A DNA stretch of 64,000 bases from Meiothermus ruber DSM 1279 (GCF_000024425.1 NC_013946.1:2976001-3040000), one strand, 5' to 3'; positions 35,057 through 44,288 are shown, numbered from the stretch's first letter. A program made the numbers and translations. The notes: a model not told the origin generated them from the sequence alone.

Positions 35057-36115
35057 CTAGGGCGCACTGGCCGCCCGCACCAGGCCGGTGAAGTCCTGGC
35101 CGGCGGCCACCGAGAAGGCCGCCAGGGCCCTCCAGTAGCTGCCGATGGCCTGCACCAGGGCGTACTCAGCGCTTTTAAGCGAGACCTGATCGGTTTGGAG
35201 CTGCAAGGCCGAGATGGTGCCGGCCCGCAGGGCGGCCTGGCTCTGCTCCACCACCTTTTGGGCGTTGGCGAGGTTGGCCTGGGCCAGGGCGATGCTTTTG
35301 TAGGCGCTCTGGGCAGCCTGGTAGGCGTTGGTCAGGCTGGTCTGGGCGTTTTGCTGGGCGGTTTGCAGGGTGCGCAGGTTGTTTTCCAGGCTGGTTTTGG
35401 CGGTGTTGAGCTGAACCGCCGGGGTATAGTCGTTGTCGGCCAGTTTAACGTTGAGCTGGGCAAGCTCCACCGCCTGCTGGGCTTGCAGCACGCTGGGGAG
35501 GCGCTCAAACAAGCCGTTGCGCAGGGCCTCGAGGTTGGCTTCCAGAGCGGGCGGGTTCGGGGGGGCCGCCACCGTCACATTGCCCAGGTCGCTCAGGCCC
35601 AGGAGCGCAGCGAGCTGAGCGGCCAGCACCGGTATTTGCGCCTGGGCGTTGGTGAGCGACTGCCTCGAGCTATCCAGGGTGGTCTGGGCCCGGGCCACGT
35701 CCAGCGCGGTGGCGTTGCCCGCGGCCTGGCGGGCCTTGGCCACCTCCAGGTTGCGCTGGTTCAGGGCCACCTGGGCCTGGAACAGGGCCACGTTCTGCTG
35801 GGCTTCGTAGAGGTTCGTATAGGCGTTCACCACGCTCTGCATCACCGAGAGCCGGGTGGCCTCGAGGTTGACCTGGGCCAGCTTGGCGTTCTGCTCGGCC
35901 TGGGTGAGGGCCACAATCAGGGTGCTGGGGTCGGCCTTGAGGGCGTTGAGCTGGAGGGTGGCGTTTTGCAGGGTGGCCTGGGCGCTTTGCAGCGAGGGGC
36001 CCCGGCTATAGGCCTGGGCAAGGGCCTGTACCAGGGTCAGGCTGTTCTGGGCCAGCCCAGCCGAAAAAACCAGCATCGGCAGTAGCCAAAAAAAGCGTTT
36101 TGCGAAGCGAATCAT
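35057..36115 (-). CDS. TolC-like outer-membrane efflux protein (shorter copy)
   Basis: A 352-residue protein with a signal peptide (FFWLLPMLVFSAGLAQ) and repeated long Ala/Gln/Leu helices with NAYTNLYEAQQNVALFQAQV and ANLANAQKVVEQSQAALRAG, the TolC coiled-coil barrel pattern. It is shorter than classical TolC (about 450-490) and lacks much of one repeat. ATG 36115 directly follows the stop of the longer tolC-like gene. Two tandem TolC-type genes ahead of one adaptor-pump pair suggest a hetero-trimeric or alternative channel. Confidence 0.87.
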   Translation of the reverse strand: MIRFAKRFFWLLPMLVFSAGLAQNSLTLVQALAQAYSRGPSLQSAQATLQNATLQLNALKADPSTLIVALTQAEQNAKLAQVNLEATRLSVMQSVVNAYTNLYEAQQNVALFQAQVALNQRNLEVAKARQAAGNATALDVARAQTTLDSSRQSLTNAQAQIPVLAAQLAALLGLSDLGNVTVAAPPNPPALEANLEALRNGLFERLPSVLQAQQAVELAQLNVKLADNDYTPAVQLNTAKTSLENNLRTLQTAQQNAQTSLTNAYQAAQSAYKSIALAQANLANAQKVVEQSQAALRAGTISALQLQTDQVSLKSAEYALVQAIGSYWRALAAFSVAAGQDFTGLVRAASAP

Positions 36116-37441
36116 CTATTTTCCTCCAAGGGCTGCGGTGAGGTCGGCGCCCAGGGCATTTTGCAGGGCCAGGGCGGCCAGTTGGGCCTGGATCAGGGCG
36201 GCCTCGAGGTTGCGCTGGGCCTGAAGCTGGCTCACCTGGGCTGCCTGCACCTCCACACTGGTACCGGTGCCGGCCTGGAGCCGGGCCTGGGCAGTGCGCA
36301 GGTTCTGGTTGGCCGTATTCAAAGCGGCCCTGGCTGCGGCAATGGCGGCCTGGGCGGTCTGCAGGTTCTGATACTTCTGCCGCACATCCAGCTCGGCGGC
36401 CCTGCGGGCGGTTTCCAGGGCCTGCCGGGCTGCCTGCAAAGCGGTCTGGGCAGTGCGAATGCTGCTGTCGCTCACAGGGTCGAAGATGGGCACGCTCAGC
36501 GACAGACCCAGGCTGTAGCCCTGCGACAGCGTACTGCTGGTGGCCTGGCCCACAGGCAGGGCCGCCGAGAGCGAAGCGGTGCCGCTTTTGAGGTTCAGGC
36601 CTGCCGAGAGCGTGCTGCCGCTGTCGCTGTAACCCACGGTAACCGAAGCATTGGGAATCAACCGGTTGCGCTCGGCGCTGGCCAGGTTCTCTTCGGCATC
36701 GCGAAGCTGGGACAGAGCCCGCAGCACATCCGGGCGGCTGGCCAGCGCCCTTTGCAGCAGGGCTTCCAGGCCCTCATCGGGCAGGCTGGGTTCCTCAGGG
36801 GGGGTGGTGGGGTTGCCGAGCTGCTGGGGGTTCAGACCCAGGGTACCCGCCAGGGTGAGCCGGGCCAGCTCGAGGGCCCCCTGGGCGCTCAGCAGGCTCG
36901 AGCGGGCTGTGTCCAGGTTTTGCTGGGCGGTGAGCAGGTCGCTCAGGGTGGCGCTGCCGGCCTGGTTCTGGGCGGTCACAATCTGTAGCTGGCGCTCGCG
37001 CAGGGCCAGGGTGGCCTGGGCCAGGGCCAGGTCGGCCTGGGCCTGGCGCAGGTTGAAGTACTGGGTGTGCAGGGCGATGTACAGGTTGTTCCGGGCCTCG
37101 CGCCGGGCCAGGGCGGCCCGCTCCAGGGCCCGCTCAGCGCTGCGCACGGCGTCGGCGCTGCTCGACCAGGGCAGCACCCCCAGGCTGGCGGTGCCGGAAA
37201 CGGTCAGGCCGCTGCCGCTACCCTCGCGCAGGGTGTAGTCGGCCCCACCTGAGAGCTTGAGGCCCTGGGCGGCCAGGGCGGCCTCGAGCTGCCGCACCGC
37301 GCTCTCGTAGCTGAGGTCGGCGCTTTGCCAGTCCAGGGTGCTGGGTAGGGCCTTGAGCGCATCGGAAAGATCAAGCCCCTGGGCTAGCACCGGGGGGGCC
37401 AGGGCCAGTAAGGTTGCAATGGTTGGGAGTAGTCTCTTCAA
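36116..37441 (-). CDS. TolC-like outer-membrane efflux protein (longer copy)
   Basis: A 441-residue TolC-family protein. I choose TTG 37441: it has GGAGG seven bases upstream and gives a clean signal peptide (KRLLPTIATLLALAPPVLAQG). Both structural repeats are visible, each with long amphipathic helices and the Gly/Ser-rich beta segments (VGYSDSGSTLSAGLNLKSG; LGLSLSVPIFDPVSDSS). It is probably the first gene of the leftward efflux operon; the 168 bases upstream hold no clear promoter. Confidence 0.9.
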   Translation of the reverse strand: MKRLLPTIATLLALAPPVLAQGLDLSDALKALPSTLDWQSADLSYESAVRQLEAALAAQGLKLSGGADYTLREGSGSGLTVSGTASLGVLPWSSSADAVRSAERALERAALARREARNNLYIALHTQYFNLRQAQADLALAQATLALRERQLQIVTAQNQAGSATLSDLLTAQQNLDTARSSLLSAQGALELARLTLAGTLGLNPQQLGNPTTPPEEPSLPDEGLEALLQRALASRPDVLRALSQLRDAEENLASAERNRLIPNASVTVGYSDSGSTLSAGLNLKSGTASLSAALPVGQATSSTLSQGYSLGLSLSVPIFDPVSDSSIRTAQTALQAARQALETARRAAELDVRQKYQNLQTAQAAIAAARAALNTANQNLRTAQARLQAGTGTSVEVQAAQVSQLQAQRNLEAALIQAQLAALALQNALGADLTAALGGK

Positions 37442-37609
37442 AACGCCACCTCCACTCGGGTCATCTTTGACAAGGCGCATGTACGCGCAACGAACGAGAT
37501 GTGTAGGTTTGGTGAAGGAGTCCCGGATGGCCAGCCCAGGGGCCTGGCCTTGCGGAGATTTACTCACAGCCAATACCCCCCGTTGTCGTTGCGTCTTGGC
37601 GCAAACCCG

Positions 37610-38506
37610 CTAGCTCATCACCTCTTCCGGGTGGTGCTTGTTCCAGTAGCGCACCAGCCCATCCACGCTCATCCAGGCGGGGTCGGCAAACTCGTACTCC
37701 CGAACTTCCTCCTCCGAAAGCCCCGCAGCCCGTAGGGTGTTGGTCACGTAGGCCTCAAAGGCCTGCACCATCTGTTCACGGGTCAGGCCGGCCTTGAGCT
37801 GTTGCTTGATCCAGTCGGCCCACTCCAGCAGCCGGGCCTCCAGCGCATCCAGGTGTGGCCCGACCTCCTCGGTCTCGCCAAAGTGGGTCAGGTAAATCTT
37901 GTTCAGCTTTAAGGCCCGTAGCCGGGCAAGGGAGGCGCGCCAAGCTTCGATGTGAATCTCCGGCGGGGGGCAGGGGGGCAGCACCGGGCCGCGCCCAATT
38001 TTGACCCCGGTTACATCACCGCCAATCAGTACCTCGCCAATCCGGTAGGCGTGGTGGTGGTAGGCGTGGCCGGGGGTCTCGAGGGCCTCGATCTGGGCCT
38101 CGCCAATCCGGATCACCTGACCATCCTGAACGATCTCGATCTGGCCCTCCGGCACGTGGCCCATCTGGCCCCAGAGTTCTTCCATCCGGTCGCCGTAGAT
38201 GCGGCTGGCCGAGGCCCAGAGTTTGCTGGGGTCTACCAGGTGCGGCGCCCCCTTGGGGTGGACGTAGATGGTCGCCCCCCGCTCGGCCATGCGCCAGGCG
38301 GCGCCCGCATGGTCGAGGTGGATGTGGGTCACGAAGACGTGCTTAATGTCGGAGGCGGCGTAGCCCAGCGCGTTGAGGCCATCCAGCAGCACCGAGAAGC
38401 GCGACTCCGGCCCGGTCTCGAAGAGCACCGGCCCCTGGCTGGTTTCCAGCAGGAACGAAGCAATTACCCTGGGGGCGCGGTCATGAAGGTCGAGGATGTG
38501 GATCAC
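37610..38506 (-). CDS. Metallo-beta-lactamase-fold hydrolase
   Basis: A 298-residue MBL-fold protein with the metal motif THIHLDHAG (HxHxDH), the following ligand His in TPGHAYHH, the Asp in IGGDVTG and the final His in LTHFGE. The glyoxalase II/thiolesterase-like subgroup is likely, but the substrate is unknown. GTG 38506 follows TACAAT (38518-38513 on the minus strand) by 6 bases, a leaderless start; the longer frame (to 38542) would include the promoter. It lies 19 bases downstream of the M20 peptidase gene. Confidence 0.85.
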   Translation of the reverse strand: MIHILDLHDRAPRVIASFLLETSQGPVLFETGPESRFSVLLDGLNALGYAASDIKHVFVTHIHLDHAGAAWRMAERGATIYVHPKGAPHLVDPSKLWASASRIYGDRMEELWGQMGHVPEGQIEIVQDGQVIRIGEAQIEALETPGHAYHHHAYRIGEVLIGGDVTGVKIGRGPVLPPCPPPEIHIEAWRASLARLRALKLNKIYLTHFGETEEVGPHLDALEARLLEWADWIKQQLKAGLTREQMVQAFEAYVTNTLRAAGLSEEEVREYEFADPAWMSVDGLVRYWNKHHPEEVMS

Positions 38507-38525
38507 AGGCCTATTGTATGCCGGC

Positions 38526-39887
38526 CTAAAAGATGCCTGCAAAGCCGTCCAGAATGCGGGCGATATGCCGGGCAGCGTTGTGGAAGTCCTGGATGCGGAT
38601 GTTCTCGTTGGGGGCGTGGGTGCGGTTGGTGATGCCGTAGCCCACCCCCGCGTCGATGACCGGGATGTTCAGGGGCCCGGCAAAGGCGTACACCGGCGAG
38701 CTGCCCCCGGTGAGGGGGATGCGTTGGTAGGGCTTCTGGTAGACCTCCTGGGCTGTGCGGGCCGCCAGCTCTACCAAAGGGTGCTGGGGGTCGGAGCGGG
38801 CCGGGAACATGTAGTCGGCGTGGGTGATCTGCACATCGGTGAAGCCCTCGGCGTCGAGGTGGGCCCGCAGCTTCTGGAGGATGTCGGTGGGATCCTGGTC
38901 GGGCACCAGGCGGAAGTCGAGCTTGGCCTTGGCCCGGGCGGGAATCACGGTCTTGGTGCCCGGGCCCTGGTAGCCGGTGGTGATGCCCTGGATGTTGCAG
39001 GTGGGGTTGAAGACGGCCTTGCGCAGCTCGAAACCGCTCAGGTTGTTCACAAAGCCCCGCACCCCGAAGCTCTGGCGCAGGTAGGCCTCGAGGTCGGGCA
39101 GGTTGCGCAAGAGCTCGAGGTCCTGTTCCGAGACAGGCCGCACATGGTCGTAGAAGCCGGGAATCAGGATGCGCTCGTTCTCGTCTTTCAAAGCGGCCAG
39201 CACCCGCACCATCCGCCAGGCCGCGCTGGGCAGGATGTGGGCGTTGCCGGAATGGGCGTCGCGCGAGAGGGTCTCGACCTCGAGCTCCAAAGCCAGAATC
39301 CCCCGCCGGCCCAGCGAGGTGCCGGGCCGTTCCTCAAAGTCAATGCCCCCTTCCTCCCAGATGGCCCCGTCGCATTTGAGCAAGTCCAGGTGATCCTGCA
39401 CGAACCGGGCGATGCCGGGGCTGCCCACCTCCTCGTTGCCCTCCACCACGAAAAGCACCCCGCAGGGCAGCTCGCCCCCATGCGCGGCCCGCACCGCCTC
39501 CACCGCAGCCAGGCGGGCCATAAACTCGCCCTTGTCGTCCTTGGCCCCGCGGGCAAAGAGCTTACCCTCGCGGATTTGCGGCGCAAAAGGGGGCGAGTCC
39601 CACAGCTCCAGGGGCTCGGGGGGCTGCACGTCGTAGTGGTTGTAAAAGAGCAGGGTGCGCTCCGATTTCCCGGCAGCCCGGCCCACCACCACCGGGTTGC
39701 CGTAGCCCTCGATCTTCCAGGTCTCAAAGCCGTGCTGTTGCAAGATTTGTTCGACCAGTTGGGCGCACTCCAGCACCCCCTCGCCGGTGGCCGAGACGCT
39801 GGGCTGGGCGCAGAGGCGGATGGTTTCTTGCAGGTAGGCCTCGAGGTGCTCTTGCAGGTAGCGGTCTATAGCTTCGGTTCTGGACAT
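38526..39887 (-). CDS. M20-family dipeptidase/aminoacylase-like peptidase
   Basis: A 453-residue M20 metallopeptidase with the zinc ligands in LFYNHYDVQPP (His), GAKDDKGE (bridging Asp), EGNEEVGS (catalytic Glu and ligand) and a C-terminal His in ITNRTHAPNE. The dimerisation domain (about 200-320, SRDAHSGNAH) is present. It resembles the CNDP dipeptidase/ArgE-DapE branch. TATAGT (39899-39894) lies 6 bases before ATG 39887, so the message is probably leaderless. Confidence 0.92.
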   Translation of the reverse strand: MSRTEAIDRYLQEHLEAYLQETIRLCAQPSVSATGEGVLECAQLVEQILQQHGFETWKIEGYGNPVVVGRAAGKSERTLLFYNHYDVQPPEPLELWDSPPFAPQIREGKLFARGAKDDKGEFMARLAAVEAVRAAHGGELPCGVLFVVEGNEEVGSPGIARFVQDHLDLLKCDGAIWEEGGIDFEERPGTSLGRRGILALELEVETLSRDAHSGNAHILPSAAWRMVRVLAALKDENERILIPGFYDHVRPVSEQDLELLRNLPDLEAYLRQSFGVRGFVNNLSGFELRKAVFNPTCNIQGITTGYQGPGTKTVIPARAKAKLDFRLVPDQDPTDILQKLRAHLDAEGFTDVQITHADYMFPARSDPQHPLVELAARTAQEVYQKPYQRIPLTGGSSPVYAFAGPLNIPVIDAGVGYGITNRTHAPNENIRIQDFHNAARHIARILDGFAGIF

Positions 39888-39953
39888 GGTTAGACTATAC
39901 GTCTTCTGTACGACAAGCTGGCAACCTTCACCAGCCGACCCACCTGGGCGCTG

Positions 39954-40412
39954 CTACCGCAGCAGCCGAGGGTCGAGCCATAGGTCTTGGGGTTTACCGA
40001 CCTTTATCTCAGACATCGCTGGATGTCTGGGGTTGAGCAGCAAATTGAACTCAACAGGCACGACCGCCGAAGGCACTTTGAGCGCCAGCGAACGCAAGCT
40101 TTGCGCCCACTCGCTACCCAGTTGCTGGGTGGACGCTGGGTAGGGTTCGGGCAGTTGCTGCCAGTCCGGCGGCAGATGCTGCAAGGTCTCTATATGCGCG
40201 TCGGGGACTTCAACCTCAATGGCCACAAAAGCGGCCAGGTACGACCGTTCGGTGACGTGCACCAGGATTTCCAGAATTCCCGTGGCAAGGCTCCCCGCCA
40301 AATACACCACCGGAACCCCGCTCTGGTTCCAACGGCCTGGACTTCGGGCCGCTCCCTCACCGGTGAAAGCCGCATGGGCATATCTGCGCGAGGTGATCCG
40401 CCAGGCCCTCAT
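39954..40412 (-). CDS. RES-domain toxin
   Basis: A 152-residue protein with the RES family layout: WRITSRRYAHAAFTGEGAAR, SPGRWNQSGVPVVYLAGS and ATGILEILVHV. The conserved Arg, Glu and Ser needed for NAD+ breakdown are plausible in GEGAARSPGRWN and LEILVH. RES toxins such as MbcT/ParT degrade or transfer NAD+. The start overlaps the antitoxin stop by four bases (ATGA), the usual antitoxin-first order. The frame is intact. Confidence 0.9.
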   Translation of the reverse strand: MRAWRITSRRYAHAAFTGEGAARSPGRWNQSGVPVVYLAGSLATGILEILVHVTERSYLAAFVAIEVEVPDAHIETLQHLPPDWQQLPEPYPASTQQLGSEWAQSLRSLALKVPSAVVPVEFNLLLNPRHPAMSEIKVGKPQDLWLDPRLLR

Positions 40413-40807
40413 GTCACCAGGCCGTCTTCCAGGCGCCCCAGCAGATGCTCAACGGCCCTAAAACCGGGCTCGGTATCGAGGTATTGCAGCGGGCTAGCAC
40501 CATGTAAAAACAGCTTGGGACTATTCATCCACCCTGCTGCCAGCCGAGCAGAGCCAAAGAGTTCCTCCGCCCTCCGGAGCAGATACATCACCTTGTACAG
40601 CCGGTTGGATTGCTCCCGGTTCAGGCGTCCAAACCCCTTATATCGGTGCGCACTGCTGCGCGGAATGCCCGCAGCCTCGAGCACCTCCTGCTGGCTCAGA
40701 CCATACCGCTGCGCGATTTCTCCGATGAGTTCAACCGGCAGGCCCTCCCGCACGCGGGCCACCTCATCGGGCGAAAAGTCGAAGCGCAACCCAACGGTTT
40801 GTCCCAT
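40409..40807 (-). CDS. Xre/MbcA/ParS-type antitoxin
   Basis: A 132-residue antitoxin with an N-terminal HTH-like part (ELIGEIAQRYGLSQQEVLEAAGIPRSSAHRY, about 27-60) and a C-terminal MbcA/ParS toxin-binding domain (AEELFGSARLAAGWMNSPKL, GASPLQYLDTEPGFRAVEHLLGRLEDG). The second part is the DUF2384 signature. ATG 40807 lies 7 bases after TACCAT with a perfect TTGACA 17 bases further up, so the transcript should be leaderless. An upstream TTG and ATG in the same frame fall inside the promoter. Confidence 0.9.
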   Translation of the reverse strand: MGQTVGLRFDFSPDEVARVREGLPVELIGEIAQRYGLSQQEVLEAAGIPRSSAHRYKGFGRLNREQSNRLYKVMYLLRRAEELFGSARLAAGWMNSPKLFLHGASPLQYLDTEPGFRAVEHLLGRLEDGLVT

Positions 40808-40814
40808 AAAGGAC

Positions 40815-40843
40815 ATGGTATTGTTCCATATGGATGCTGTCAA
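40815..40843 (-). promoter_or_regulatory. RES-Xre promoter with internal palindrome
   Basis: TTGACA (40843-40838), a 17-base spacer and TACCAT (40820-40815) on the minus strand. The spacer contains the perfect 10-bp palindrome TCCATATGGA (40825-40834). An autoregulatory antitoxin bound there would block RNA polymerase, which fits the usual control of TA operons. Confidence 0.7.
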
Positions 40844-40878
40844 AGGTGCATGCCCTCATCCAGGGTTTATACGGCCTC

Positions 40879-42492
40879 CTACTGCGGTACTTGCCGGTAG
40901 TTCCTGAACTGCTCCCGCAGCTTGGACTTGAGGAACTTGCCGGTGCTGGTGCGGGGAATCTCGTCCAGGAAGACATAGGCATCCGGCAGCCACCACTTGG
41001 CAAACCGAGGCTCCAAAAACCGGGCCAGCTCCTCCGGGGTAACGCTAGCCCCCTCCTTGAGCACCACCGCGGCCAGCGGGCGCTCGTCCCACTTGGGGTC
41101 GGGTATGGCGATCACCGCGGCCTCTTTGACGGCCGGATGGGCCATCAGGGCGTTCTCCAGGTCAATCGAGCTGATCCACTCGCCGCCGGACTTGATCAGG
41201 TCTTTGGTGCGATCGGCAATGCGGATGTAGCCCTCGGGGTCAATCGCCACCACGTCGCCGGTACGGAACCAGCCGTCGGGGGTCCACTTGTCGGACTCTT
41301 CTTCCAGGTTGTAGTAGCTCGCGGCCACCCAGGGCCCCCGCACCTGCAGCTCGCCCAGCGACTGCCCGTCCCAGGGCACCACGCCCTGCTCACCCACCGC
41401 CCGGATCTCCACCCAGGGGGTGGGCAGGCCTTGCTGGGCCCGGTAGCGGTACTCGAGCGCCGGGTCGCCCCGCAGGTAGCGCTTGAGCCGGCTCACGGTG
41501 CCCAGCGGGCTCATCTCGGTCATGCCCCAGGCGTGCAGCACGGTGTGGCCCAGGCGGTCGTAGGCCCGGATCATGGCCTCGGGGGCCGCGCTCCCCCCCA
41601 CCACCATCTCCATCGGTTTGAGCTTCCAGCGGGTGGGTTCTTTCTCGAGGGCTTGCAGCACCCCCAGCCAGATGGTGGGCACCCCGGCGGTCTTGGTCAC
41701 CTGTTCCGACTCGAACAGATCCAGCAGGCTCACCGGGTCGAGGTGGGGCCCTGGCAGCACCATCTTGCTGCCCACCATCACCCCGGTGAAGGGCAGCCCC
41801 CAGGCCAGCACGTGGAACATGGGCACCACCGGCAGCAGCACATCGTGGCCGGCCAGGTTCAGGGCATCGGGCAGGGCCGAGGCCAGGCTGTGCAGGGCAA
41901 TGGAGCGGTGCGAGTAGACCACCCCCTTGGGCTTGCCGGTGGTACCGGAGGTGTAGCACATCCCGGCGGCGTCGCGCTCCTCGAGGGCGGGGTAGCTGAA
42001 GTCGGGGTCGCCGGTGGCCAGGAAGTCCTCGTAGCTCATGAAGCCCTCCGGCACCGGCTGGCCTGAGAGGGGCACCACAATCACCTTCTCCAGGTTCACC
42101 TGCTCCCTTACCGCTTCATACAGCTTCAAGAGCACATCGTCTACGATCAAAAACCTGTCCTGGGCGTGGTTGATGATATAGGCGATATCGGAGGGGTGCA
42201 GCCGCAGGTTCAGCGGGTGCAGCACCCCCCCGGCCGCCGGGATGCCAAAGTAGGCCTCGAGGTGGGCGTAGGTGTTCCAGGAGAGGGTGGCTACGCGGTC
42301 GCCCTTTTGCAGCCCGGCCTTTTGCAGGGCCGAGGCCAGCCTACGCGAACGCTGGTAAAAATCGCCAAAGGTGTAGCGGTGCAGCGACTTGTCGGGCAGC
42401 CGGGTCACAATTTCTTCCTTTGGAAACAGCTTGCCGGCCCGCTCCAAAAGGTGCGGCAGGGTCAGGGGAAAATCCATCATGGTGGACTGCAT
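40879..42492 (-). CDS. Long-chain fatty-acid-CoA ligase
   Basis: A 537-residue ANL-superfamily enzyme that makes acyl-CoA through an acyl-adenylate. The AMP motif MCYTSGTTGKPKG (P-loop), GMTEMSP, FRTGDVVAID, the linker RTKDLIKSGGEWIS and the C-terminal Lys in RTSTGKFLKSKLR are all present. The sequence runs closely along the T. thermophilus long-chain acyl-CoA synthetase as I remember it (HRYTFGDFYQRSRRLASAL). ATG 42492 has GAGAGGAG with six-base spacing. The longer frame (to 42705) is low-quality and overlaps the end of the upstream MBL gene. Confidence 0.93.
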   Translation of the reverse strand: MQSTMMDFPLTLPHLLERAGKLFPKEEIVTRLPDKSLHRYTFGDFYQRSRRLASALQKAGLQKGDRVATLSWNTYAHLEAYFGIPAAGGVLHPLNLRLHPSDIAYIINHAQDRFLIVDDVLLKLYEAVREQVNLEKVIVVPLSGQPVPEGFMSYEDFLATGDPDFSYPALEERDAAGMCYTSGTTGKPKGVVYSHRSIALHSLASALPDALNLAGHDVLLPVVPMFHVLAWGLPFTGVMVGSKMVLPGPHLDPVSLLDLFESEQVTKTAGVPTIWLGVLQALEKEPTRWKLKPMEMVVGGSAAPEAMIRAYDRLGHTVLHAWGMTEMSPLGTVSRLKRYLRGDPALEYRYRAQQGLPTPWVEIRAVGEQGVVPWDGQSLGELQVRGPWVAASYYNLEEESDKWTPDGWFRTGDVVAIDPEGYIRIADRTKDLIKSGGEWISSIDLENALMAHPAVKEAAVIAIPDPKWDERPLAAVVLKEGASVTPEELARFLEPRFAKWWLPDAYVFLDEIPRTSTGKFLKSKLREQFRNYRQVPQ

Positions 42493-42581
42493 GGGCATCT
42501 CCTCTCGCTTCGGGTTGTAACAAAAGTATAAGACCCCCTCGAGGTCTTTACCACGAGGGGGCCGGGGTTCCAGGAAGGGGC

Positions 42582-43496
42582 CTAGAAAGTGAAGAAGGCC
42601 GGCACGAACTCGTAGGCGTTGCCCGCGCGGCGCACGTAGCCCACGCCCGGCCAGGCGAAGTGGTAGCCCACCACCATAATCCGCTCCGCCGCCGCGGCCT
42701 GCCACAGCCGGGCCCGGGTGGCCACGGCCTGCTGGGGGTTGTTGTCAAAGCCCAGGTAGTGATCGGGGAAGCGCAGGGAGAGGATGTAGTGGCCCCCGGC
42801 ATCGCCCAGGTGCCACAGCGTCCGTCCACCCGAGGTTACCTGTACGGCCAGGTGCCCTACGGTGTGGCCCGGGGTATCCACTGCGGTGACGCCGGGGGCA
42901 ATCTCGGCCCCAGGACGCACCCGGGTAAAGCGGTCGCGCAGGGCCACCAGGTTGGCGGGTGGGGTGGCCTGGGAGAGCCAGAACTGTAGCTCGGTCTCGC
43001 CGATGACGTGCTGGGCGTTGGCAAACACCGGCTGCCCATCCCGCACCAGGCCGCCAATATGGTCGCCGTGGCCGTGGGTGATGAAGACGATATTGATATC
43101 GGCAGGCCGCAAGCCGGCGTTGGCCAGGTTGTTCAGCAGTTGCCCGGCCTGGCCCCGGCCGGTATCGATGAGAATCTTGGCCCGCCCGGTGTCGATGACC
43201 ATGGGGTTGAAGTTGTTGATGAACTGGGTGGGCTCGAGGAAGTTCTCCCGCAGGGCTGCTTCAAACTCGGCCTGCCTGCCAGGGTTCGCCCCCCAGTTGG
43301 GAAAGGCGTTGCCAGGGGGGGTCTGACCGTCGCTCAAAACCGTTAGGGTAAAATCCCCCAGTTTGAACCGGTAAAAGCCGGCCCCATTGGGCATCGCAGA
43401 CGCCTGTTGAGCCATGGTGGGTATCGTACCGGCAGCCGCCACCGCACCGGTAGCACCCAGCAGCTTGAGGGCTTGGCGACGAGAAACTTTACTCAT
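42582..43496 (-). CDS. Tat-exported metallo-beta-lactamase-fold protein
   Basis: A 304-residue MBL-fold hydrolase with an N-terminal twin-arginine signal (SRRQALKLLGATGAVAAAG, residues 5-23) followed by an Ala-rich cleavage region. Metal motif HGHGDHIGG (141-149), then TPGHTVGH, HLGDAGG and a final His near VVGYHFAWPG. It should act in the periplasm; the class resembles AHL-lactonase/organophosphate-type MBL proteins, but the substrate is unknown. AAGGAGG stands before ATG 43496. It lies 90 bases upstream of the acyl-CoA ligase gene on the same strand. Confidence 0.9.
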   Translation of the reverse strand: MSKVSRRQALKLLGATGAVAAAGTIPTMAQQASAMPNGAGFYRFKLGDFTLTVLSDGQTPPGNAFPNWGANPGRQAEFEAALRENFLEPTQFINNFNPMVIDTGRAKILIDTGRGQAGQLLNNLANAGLRPADINIVFITHGHGDHIGGLVRDGQPVFANAQHVIGETELQFWLSQATPPANLVALRDRFTRVRPGAEIAPGVTAVDTPGHTVGHLAVQVTSGGRTLWHLGDAGGHYILSLRFPDHYLGFDNNPQQAVATRARLWQAAAAERIMVVGYHFAWPGVGYVRRAGNAYEFVPAFFTF

Positions 43497-43583
43497 ACGA
43501 GCCTCCTTAGGGTTTTCTCATCTTGCTTGACGAAATAAAGTACGTAAAAAACCATAGCTTAGGGGGTTCAGCCCAATGTAGGC

Positions 43584-44288
43584 TCACCTCACATTGGCCT
43601 GCCGCCGCTGCAACCCTGCGTGTAGGTGGGCCTGGCGCAGGGGCTCGGGCAGGCGGGTCTTCCCCATCAGCAAGCGCACCAAAGCCAGGCTCTCTTCCAT
43701 GCCCACCCGGTGGCCCGGCGAGACCACCAGCGGACGAACCCCAGTGCGGCTACGGAAAAGCCAGCCAATCTGCGCCCCCCCATCCAGCAAGCGCACCGCT
43801 GAACCCGCCTCCAAAGGCAGTACACCCTCTGGCCGGCCCCAAAGCAGGGTTTTGGCAACCCCTAGGGCTGGGAGGTTCAGGTGCACCCCCAGGTGGGCGG
43901 CAATGCCCAGCCGCCTGGGGTGCGCGATGCCCTGTCCGTCCACCAGGAGCACCTCGGGCAGGCGGGATAGCCGGGCCAGGGCCGCCAGGTACAGCGGGGC
44001 CTCGCGGAACGATAGGTAGCCGGGAATGTAGGGAAATAGCTCGGCCGCGTCCATCTGGGCTGCGGCGACCTCGAGCACCCCCCCCGTCTGCCTGTCCCAC
44101 AAGACCGCCACCGCCACCGAGGGGCCTTTTTGCCTGGAAAAACGGGTCGGGTGGGAGGCATCCAGGGCCGCGATATACCGGGCCCCACAGGGGTTCCCGG
44201 CCAGCACCACGGCCCTAGCAAGCTCGGCTTGCAGCGCCGCTGCCGCCTGCAAGCTGCCCGGCCAGGTCAGGCGGGCGGCATCATCCAC
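43584..44288 (-). CDS. nfi: Endonuclease V (deoxyinosine 3' endonuclease)
   Basis: A 234-residue EndoV, which nicks DNA one base 3' to deoxyinosine. Catalytic elements: Asp in AALDASHP, the Tyr wedge and Glu in PYIPGYLSFREAP, Asp in LLVDGQGIAHPRRLG, plus GVAKTLLWG and SPGHRVGMEESL. GTG 44288 gives the usual family length; a longer GTG start at 44402 would add 38 atypical residues. I see no strong SD at either, so the start is uncertain. It lies 87 bases upstream of the Tat-MBL gene. Confidence 0.88.
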   Translation of the reverse strand: MDDAARLTWPGSLQAAAALQAELARAVVLAGNPCGARYIAALDASHPTRFSRQKGPSVAVAVLWDRQTGGVLEVAAAQMDAAELFPYIPGYLSFREAPLYLAALARLSRLPEVLLVDGQGIAHPRRLGIAAHLGVHLNLPALGVAKTLLWGRPEGVLPLEAGSAVRLLDGGAQIGWLFRSRTGVRPLVVSPGHRVGMEESLALVRLLMGKTRLPEPLRQAHLHAGLQRRQANVR

